From positions 1-64,000 of the forward strand of contig WFMF01000199.1 of NCBI GenBank assembly GCA_011033025.1: DNA of 64,000 nucleotides. Direction: 5' to 3'. How positions within the stretch are numbered: the stretch's first letter is position 1; every line of letters begins with the position of its first letter. This document shows, piece by piece, positions 56,800 through 64,000 of this stretch. Source of the DNA: Beroe forskalii (lineage: Eukaryota > Ctenophora > Nuda > Beroida > Beroidae). The position numbers were made by a program, and so were the translations under genes. Below the pieces are notes generated by a model. That model was given only the letters and a program-made list of their open reading frames with translations, did no database searches and had not been told where the DNA came from.

Positions 56800-58060
56800 C
56801 GCCGCGCGAGCCATACAGGGTTTAGCAAACCGCGCGGCGCTGCAGCTCCTTGCTCATGACATCCTTCCTTGTTCCTTCGACGGACGTTGCCCGTCTATTT
56901 CTTCTGACTGGAGACAGCGGGTAGGTCTCCCATATAAACGGGAGCCTTCATTATCTATGACAATGACGTCACTCAGAAAAATATAATTAAGCGCACCTAG
57001 CGCTTTAAGGACTAAAGTTAGGGTCAGGATTAGGGTCAAGATTTGTTAGGGTTAAGGTTAGGATTAAGGTTAGGGTTTTGGTTAGGGTTATGGTTAGGTT
57101 TAGGATACAGAAAAATTGACGTTTAGATCTGTGACGTCACTCAGAGCCGTTTATTTGGGAGAGATACCAACCAGCGTTGCTAAACGCGTATATCCCTGTT
57201 ATCGTCGCGCAGCGCGCTTCCGTAGGGAAGCGCACGGCGCGTACACACACCTATGCGGGCTTAGGTAGCCAGACGTTGCCTGCGAGTCGGGGCGCGCGCG
57301 CTTCGCGCGCGCGAGGGGGCCAGGCAACGACTGGCAAGGCTTAGGAAGAGACAGCGCAAAGTTTGTGTGACGTTGACAGACCCTCTCGACGATCAGCGCG
57401 GCGCTGTTTCTCATGATCGAGCTGACGCCAGCCGCTTCGCGGCTGGCGCGGCGTCAGCGGGTCATACATCGTACGACAACGCAAAGTGACGTGGCCAGAT
57501 GTTGAACGTTGCGCCGCGCGCGAGGACAGGGTAACATCTTATGAGCAAGATACGTATTTCCCTGTTCGCGACCTATTGCGCGGCGCGTTTACCCTTAGGG
57601 AAGCTCTATATAGCTCTACGCGCTCACTTGTCCTACGTTAATAGGACCTATTTTGCGCGCGCAAGCGCGCGTGTTCGAAGCGGAGCAAGGAAAGGCGCGT
57701 GCGCGCGCGAACAATCAGGGACACGGCATGTTGCAAGCGCTTATTCAGAATTCACACTTATACGGGCTTAGGAGGCACGACGCGACGGCGCGCGCGCGCG
57801 CTTTTTCGAAACAAAAACATGAAGCGCACACTTTACTTTTCCAAAAAACAAAATTGTACGGTGTCGTACGCACGCGCTTGCGCTGTGCACGCCGTTGTTC
57901 GGCGGACGCGCGCGCTTCGCGCGCGCGCCCGTCGAAGGCGAAGGAGTCAGACAACGTTTGACAGGCACGCCGCGCTGCGTAGCTAACGCAAGCCACTGCG
58001 CGGTTCGATTGTTCCAATCAGCGTGCCACACCGTGCTACAACATACAAGAGTCAGCTTCC
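56800..58060. repeat. GC-rich patchwork of dispersed repeats and CG hairpins
   Basis: Contains the CCGTCTATTTCTTCTGACTGG segment (also at 13138), CGTACACACACCTATGCGGG (also at 11333) and GTTGCGCCGCGCGCGAGG (also near 13204). Hairpins occur at 57290-57320 and 57900-57930 (CGCGCGCGCTTCGCGCGCGCG) and at 57421-57458 (GCTGACGCCAGCCGC with TTC loop). The alternating CG is Z-DNA-prone. Long overlapping frames here (57653-58109) are Arg/Ala-rich products of CG content. Confidence 0.65.
57015..57105. repeat. Interstitial degenerate telomere-like repeat (TTAGGG)n
   Basis: About a dozen TTAGGG or near variants (GTTAGGGTTAAGGTTAGG, GGTTAGGGTTATGGTTAGG) in about 90 bp, plus-strand G-rich. It is too short and degenerate for a telomere. 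Confidence 0.75.
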
Positions 58061-59339
58061 ACGCAGTGTCCTGTGCCTCCGAAGTCCGAACGGCCGACAA
58101 CAATGACAAGCATCCTTTTTGCTATCCTAATGATTTCATTTTGCAGTTGTTTTACATTAATTGTGTCGAACATACAACAAATTAAGCTCTAAATGATGAA
58201 TTTGATGCAATTGAATTTAAAGTGCAAGGTAATATTATGAAAATGCATTGAAAATCTTTCATGATCGCGCACGCGCGCTTCGTCACTTACTCATTACTGC
58301 CGATGCTGCATTGTTGTGCTTTAATGGAATCCTCCGCAGGGATTCCTCACGCGTCGCTTCTCGAAATGTCAGGAAGCTAAGAGGGAAGAGAGTCATGATA
58401 TATCATAGTCATGTATCACAGTCATGTCTCAGGCAATTGGCTTGTTTTGGTCACGTGTTCTGCTGTGACTCTTGCTTTGGTTCTCTATCCGTTAAGAGTT
58501 TCCCGTACCACTCCCGTAGAATTCCCGTAGGACTCCTGCAGGACTCGTAGTATACTCCCGTAGGACTCTTAGTACTTGTAGTACACAGGATGCAGTGAAG
58601 AAATGACTTATCGTCCGAGTGTTTCGCTTGCGAGATAAAGAGTTCTAAGCAGGAATCTATCTTATAGAAGTGATTTGTCATGGATTTGGTGATGTTTGTA
58701 GTGCAATCGTTGCTGGATTATATCCATCTTTGTAAAAGACTGCTATTTCTCTCAACTTACCGAGCCTTTTTGGATGGATATTGTCGTGAAAGCCGGTTGA
58801 TATTGCTTTGAAAAGTTTGTAGGCTATCTCAAGAAACAAAGAAGTGAATGTGAACGTTGCCTTGTTCATTAAATGGAGGGTCAGATCAATCATATCAGTT
58901 TAAACCGGACTCTTGACTCACCAGACTCCGGCACAAGGCCCTTCGTTGGAGATCATTTAAATTCATTTTATCCTGATTAAATACTTGATTGGGTAGTAGT
59001 ACTCCATCAGACGGACACAGACGCATGCAGAGGCACTGTTACACCGATAGAAAGACAACACAACCACACATGATCACAAAATCTCATTCATTATACCCTT
59101 ATTTTCAAGACGTTTGATTTGTCTTTAAATAGCTTCACATTCATACTCCGATATATAATTTTGTAGAGACCCACTTTTACGCCCCATATCTCTCCTTTAG
59201 TGTAGTGCCCCATGGATTATTTAAGTTAGAAATAATTAAATCAATCAATTAATTAGTGTAGTGCCCCATGGTGAACCCCTGGTGAAGAGCAAAACATACC
59301 TCCCTCGACGGTCTATGGATAGTTTGATGAGTAATTTGA

Positions 59340-62300
59340 ATGAGTAAACAAGACTCCACCGTGGCGGACGTTCCACCTCAGAAGCGACAGAAACTAGAGC
59401 CCCCCGAAAATGGAGGTATTGTATACGATGTTAATGATTCATAAAATGTAATAAGTTTCATGTATTTTATCCCCCCTCTCTCCACCAAATGGAGGTATGC
59501 AATCTATTTTCTACACTATAGATTGTATAGAATGTATTCAATGTACTTTACACGATTGTATAAGATGAATCCAATGCATATATATACAACATATCATGTA
59601 ATTCATCGTGAGTTATACAACAAATATATGAAATATTATTTGTGCTATGGTATTGTATGAAATGTTTTTGTACCATGTGAATTTTGTGCTAATGTGAAAG
59701 TTTTATGAAATGTTTATTGAACATTGTTTCAGGGGTCGTTTCGGTAATTACAATGTTTATTTGCGAAAATTTTGCTAATTAAAACGTCGCTTTGGTATCT
59801 TAATTCTTTAGGCATGCAATACCAAATTTGCTACATACATTCATCATGAGATTAACTGCCAAATCAAGAAATTTATATTGCTCAACCCGTAAATCCACGT
59901 TTAAGCCATTGTACCCCTCACAGTGAATGCCACAAGATAGCAATGTGGAGAACAGTTATCAAGTACTTATTTCAGGAGGGGATATGTACGGGGGTTTGGG
60001 GGCATGGACCCCCACAACTTTATCAAGTACCTATTTCAGGAGGGGATATGTACGGAGGTTTGGGGGGCATGGACCCCCACAACTTTAATCAAGGATTTAT
60101 TTCAGGAGGGGATATGTACGGGGGTTTGGGGGGCATGGACCCCCACACGAACGGCGAGCAGTTCAACGGCATGATGCAGCAGCCCCCAAACATCACCTAC
60201 AACCAGTCCATGATGGCTCCCCGCTTTGCTCCAGTTGACCGGGTGAGCAGTCCAGATACTTTTAAAAATGCGGATTTTAATAATTCTTGTTCTTTAATTG
60301 TTCTTGTTCTTTAATTGTTCTTGTTCTTTAATTATTCTTGTTCTTAAATATTTCTTTATTTCCTTATTTCTTTATTTCTTTATTTCTTTATTTCTTTATT
60401 TCTTTATTTCTTTATTTCTTTATTTCTTTATTTCTTTATTTCTTTATTTCTTTATTTCTTTGTTTCTTTATTTCTTTATTTCTTCATTTCTTTATTTCTT
60501 TATTTCTTTATTTCTTTATTTCTTCATTTCTTCATTTCTTCATTTCTTTATTCCTTCATTTCTTTATTCCTTCATTTCTTTATTCCTTTATTTCTTCCTC
60601 TCCCAGGCGATGTACCACCCGGGCCCCGGAGGAGCCCCCACCAGCTCCGCAGCCTCCTCGCAGCCCATTTACCAGAACCAGCCCGTGATGACCACCGCCC
60701 AACCCACGCCCACCCAGCCCATGATCGGGGGCGGGCCCCAGTTCTCCGGACCCCAATACCAGCCCCACATGATAGCCCCTCCCAACTACAACCCCAACCA
60801 CTTCTCACACAGAGTCCAGACTATGAGGACCTACCCGCCCTACCCGGGCAACATGATGCCTCATCAAGGTGAGTTAGCGTGGTGCCTTAGCAAGGTGAGT
60901 TAACAGGATGCCTCATCAAGGTGAGTTAACGTTAAGGTGAGTTAATATGATGTATCATTAAGGTGAGTTAACGTGGTGCCTTAGCAAGGTGAGTTAACGT
61001 GGTGCCTTAGCAAGGTGAGTTAACATGATGCCTCATCAAGGTGAGTTGGCATGATGCCTCATCAAGTTATTTAAAGGTAAGTTCAAACGTTATGCCTCAT
61101 TATGGTTAGTTAACATGATGCCTCATCAAGGTGAGTTAACGTGGTGCTTATCAAGGTGAATTTACATGATGCCTCATCAAGGTACTCTTGTGTGGGCGTG
61201 TAGTATAAATTTGTGACCGATTTCGTATCAAAACTTTTTTCTAACTTTCTCATGTTTCTAACGGATTTTAACGTAATTCTCATCTTCTCATTTCTCCAGC
61301 GAACCAGCCGATGGTGATGAACCAGAGACAGATTGGTGGTCCTCACCCTGGACCAGCCCCCGATCAGATGGGTAACATCATGATGCCAGCACAGATTACT
61401 AACTTCCAACCGGTAATGATTCATTACAGCGGAGAGGGGCAGGTCAAATTTTGCCTGATCATGTTTTGGGGCAAGATTCTATATTGGAAAGAATTGAATT
61501 TTGCCTCCCTCCGGAATTTGTCACGGAAATATCATCAATTTATCTTTCTAAGCCATTATTACCAAAGCCGAAATTACAAGATATACGTACTTATTCTTAA
61601 AAACATGCCGGGCTCTGTATATCTGGGCCCCTTGAGCAACTGTTGACTCCGTTGCTTTCTCCCCAACAGATTTTCCATTTCATTTTGATCGACTTGGTAA
61701 TCTTTTGTCATCCCCTTCTTAGTTCTGACCCTTTATCGCTCCTTATAGAACCAGCAGATGTTCCCGCTCAACTCGGGCAACAACTCGGACCACTGCCGCC
61801 TGATCCAGTCACAGCTGGTCCTCCTGCTCCACGCCCACAAGTGCCAGCAGAAGGAGCAGACCAGCGAGTGTCAGATCCAGGTATTTAAAATAAGTCAAAA
61901 AAATCACATAACTTGAACAGTAATTATGGCATGACTGATCAGGCTAATCCAATTGAAATATTTAAGTATATCAGAGCACAATCTCGGAAGAGCAGCAAGT
62001 TTTTGCCAGGTCAATCCAGTCAAAATATATTTAAATATGAGTTCCCCACAATCACAGAAGGGCAGCTTCAGTATTCTTCAGATATTAATATTATCACTAT
62101 GAATTGATTGTTATGCGCACCATAAAACTGATTATCGATTGTTTCACAGAACTGCGGTACGATGAAGGAGGTTCTGGCCCACATGATGCAGTGCAACCGC
62201 GGCAGAGCCTGCAACGTAAGTTTAAAACATCGGGTACCTCTTCTTTACTCCTCCGAACCCCTCTTATCATTTTTACCCCCCCCCCCCTTTTTTATTTCTT

Positions 62301-63488
62301 CTTATCCCTTACTTTCAACCACTTACTCTTTTTAACACTTTTTAGCCGATTTTTCCAAACTTTCTATACTATCCTCTGCTCTTTCCCCTCCAATTCCCAT
62401 CCTAGATCGTTTCATCACATTGAGTCCTTCTTAACGTTAAATAACGAACTTTCTTTCCTCTCCGTTTTGTCCTTCCACTACGTCTAGAACTTCTGACCTT
62501 CTAGTCCTTTCCCCAATTCTTTTTCGAATTCTTTTCGCCAATCCTCTCCTTACTCCCCCTAACCCTTCCTCCCTCCCAGGTAAGCCACTGCGCCTCCTCT
62601 CGTCAGATCATCATGCATTGGCGGCACTGTCCCCGGCAGGACTGTCCTGTCTGCCACCCGCTCCGGCAGTCCAACAGCCGCTCCCTCACCGACGGCAGTA
62701 TCCCGCGGATGCCGCCCGCGGGCGGGCAACAGAACCACCTGCACCCCGGTGCGGGCGGCGGAGGAGGGCCCGGGTTTGGGGACGGGGGTCCCCCGGGAGG
62801 CGCCGGCAACTCGCAAAACCCTGGGTTAGTTCAGAGGGAGAGAATTTGTTTTCTCAGATCTGAAATTAGTTCGGAGGGAGAATCAGATCTAATATCGGTG
62901 GGATGTTAACAGCTTAACTATGTAACGTTGAACGATCAGCGTGCGAGTTTTGTCATATCCAGTATCCACAACTTGCTTTGAAAATCAAATTACTCTGAAG
63001 ATCACCTCTCGAATTAACTCCATTTCAGAGTTGCGCACCCCGGTCATCCCTCGCAACAACATCCCCACCAATCGCAAGCTCCGTCCTCGCAACCTCCCTG
63101 GGGTGTCCAACTTGCCGACAATAACCGGAAAAACGTGGTCCTGAAGCTGTAAGTCTTGAGAATACAGTGGGCGAAGAAGAAATCAGCTTTTCATTTCATG
63201 ATTATCATTGCCTATAGCATAAGGGTTTAGTTTCTAACGTAGTCAAATCACTACTGTCTGATTGAGGTTTGAGGAAATTCCCCTCAATGAAAATCCCCTG
63301 TTATATTGATTAATGAGTACCTTCGGTTTTGTCTCCCTCAGATGAATTTTACAAATTTTCGATCGTTTCTGTGTCAGGTCACTTTAGTCATTTTAATTTT
63401 CAGGGTTCATGTCATTTGTCCTTCCGCCAAAAACGAGAAGAATGCCGTCAGGGACAAGAGATTCCATCCTCTCTACCAATACGCTGAG
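59340..63488 (+). CDS. CREBBP: CBP/p300 histone acetyltransferase, N-terminal part (start codon to KIX)
   Basis: A transcriptional co-activator that binds activators through TAZ and KIX domains and acetylates histones. Exons in phase: 59340-59415, 60106-60242, 60607-60868, 61300-61412, 61749-61880, 62150-62215, 62580-62824, 63029-63148 and 63404-63488 (continues). The start [20 protein letters not shown] has the family's N-terminal PP.KR.K signal. TAZ1 spans exons 5-7: [62 protein letters not shown], with all three HCCC zinc sites kept. KIX is split over exons 8-9: [18 protein letters not shown] and [14 protein letters not shown], diverged from the usual PDP.AlkD.Rm. TAZ1 starts near residue 208, earlier than in vertebrates. 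The LPDEL and LxxLL leader motifs of other CBPs were not found. The linkers are Pro/Met/Gln-rich, as usual. HAT, bromo and TAZ2 lie beyond the window. Confidence 0.93.
59965..60135 (+). repeat. Triplicated acceptor and start of CBP exon 2
   Basis: Three copies of TATTTCAG|GAGGGGATATG and the following GG-rich coding stretch, with exon starts at 59976, 60040 and 60106. The spacings are 64 and 66 bp. From exon 1, acceptors 2 and 3 keep the frame ([11 protein letters not shown] once or twice); acceptor 1 leads to a stop after about 37 codons. Confidence 0.85.
60275..60600 (+). repeat. TTTCTTTA/TTGTTCTT microsatellite forming the pyrimidine tract of CBP exon 3
   Basis: Four TTCTTGTTCTTTAAT units, then about 60 TTTCTTTAT-type units running straight into the CTCTCCCAG acceptor at 60606. 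Its long plus-strand frames (Phe/Leu/Ile/Ser) are not coding. Confidence 0.92.
60853..61185 (+). repeat. Tandem array of CBP exon 3 end plus donor
   Basis: The exon's last bases and donor, ATGATGCCTCATCAAG|GTGAGTTAAC, are repeated about 12 times into the intron. About nine units keep GGTGAGTT, and several have the variant GTGGTGCCTTAGCAAG. The true exon end at 60868 is set by homology and by phase with the next exon. Confidence 0.88.
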
Positions 63489-64000
63489 GTAAGAACAATC
63501 TATTGTTAAAGATATAAACTCACTAGCTTGTGAGTCACTACCTAGTGAGTGACTTACATTGCATACGGGCCACTATAATTTAAACCCTAATTACACAAGA
63601 GAAATGAGTTTCACACTAATTTACAGTACTTTATACTTTGCATGCTATTCATCTGGGGGTCCTTTCCGAAACAGACTTAAGTCAAAAAACTTTACACTAC
63701 AATTTTGACTTAAGTCCGTTTTTTGACTGAAGTCTGTTTCGCAAAGGACCTCCTTGATACTCTGAAAGCTCAATTTAGGGTTCACCTTGGGTCCCTATGG
63801 CTCATGTCGCCATTAGATGCCGTAACAACCCTCTAACCATTCCACTTTTTGTCACATTCCACTGTCCACTACACAGTATCCCTCTGAGTGGCATACCTCT
63901 CCATCACAGGGCCATGGCAAGCCATACCATGTAACTATTTCCCTCTAAGATTCAAACATAGACCATTCACTGCGCCATACCCAGCTATACCACAACCATT

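Larger units (their letters stand above)
55862..59339. other. Region between divergent COASY and CBP genes
   Basis: 55.9-56.8 kb is AT-rich with no recognised exon. 56.8-58.3 kb is GC- and CpG-rich and full of dispersed repeats, described separately. 58.3-59.3 kb precedes the CBP start. A run of near-repeats of ACTCCCGTAGGACT lies at 58508-58570. GTGTAGTGCCCCATGG is duplicated at 59203-59271. A 71-codon minus frame at 58678-58893 has no recognised homologue. Confidence 0.45.

Noticed and set aside
57653-58109. Overlapping Arg/Ala-rich frames
   Set aside because: They come from alternating CG hairpin DNA with no stop codons; no domain and several mutually overlapping frames.
58678-58893. 71-codon minus frame that looks protein-like
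   Set aside because: Composition is ordinary and could be an exon, but I recognise no homologue and no clear splice partners.
60298-60903. 201-codon frame of Phe/Leu/Ile repeats in CBP
   Set aside because: It is the intronic TTTCTTTA microsatellite read in frame; only 60607-60868 is exon.

Overview
The window is animal nuclear DNA, AT-rich, with spliced genes (GT...AG introns), long repeat-filled introns and many small inverted-repeat elements. Four conserved animal genes can be recognised: an endophilin-A (plus, 14.4-15.8 kb), an RGS-domain RhoGEF of the ARHGEF1/11/12 type (minus, about 52.5 down to 20.8 kb), a bifunctional CoA synthase (minus, 55.85-53.68 kb) and a CBP/p300 acetyltransferase (plus, 59.3 kb to the window end). 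The set points to an invertebrate metazoan; I cannot name the phylum from the sequence alone.

Layout. 1-3.9 kb looks like poor consensus sequence, with over-long homopolymers. 4-5.9 kb is a degenerate tandem repeat. 6-14.3 kb holds no gene I can support. Four endophilin exons follow, ending in mid BAR domain. A repeat unit carrying a broken copy of a receptor-like gene begins 111 bp after the fourth exon. A 100-N gap lies at 20542-20641. Right of the gap the minus-strand RhoGEF begins. Its roughly 19 kb intron contains three intact, nearly identical, intronless copies of the receptor-like gene (signal peptide, PAN/apple-like Cys-rich region, sushi-like domain, one membrane helix, repeat tail), plus a gene-less fourth unit. 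Each copy ends in three tandem ~176 bp units that each carry an AATAAA. 35-52 kb is RhoGEF intron rich in hairpin elements, a 35-bp minisatellite with CRE palindromes, and a TTAA-flanked piggyBac-like element. COASY is one uninterrupted coding exon of 722 codons with an unusual C-terminal extension resembling a degenerate HD phosphohydrolase domain. Nine CBP exons can be joined in phase, from the start codon through TAZ1 into KIX.

The most unusual pattern is that several tandem repeats start exactly at splice junctions. Two RhoGEF exons and one CBP exon have their 5' splice site at the head of a minisatellite, so a consensus GTGAGT donor is repeated about 9 to 40 times. Two of these exons also have an expanded pyrimidine tract on the acceptor side, and CBP exon 2 has its acceptor and exon start triplicated. 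The genes otherwise work in separate processes: membrane curvature and endocytosis (endophilin), Galpha12/13-to-Rho signalling (RhoGEF), CoA biosynthesis (COASY) and transcriptional co-activation (CBP). The receptor-like proteins look like cell-surface molecules of unknown function.
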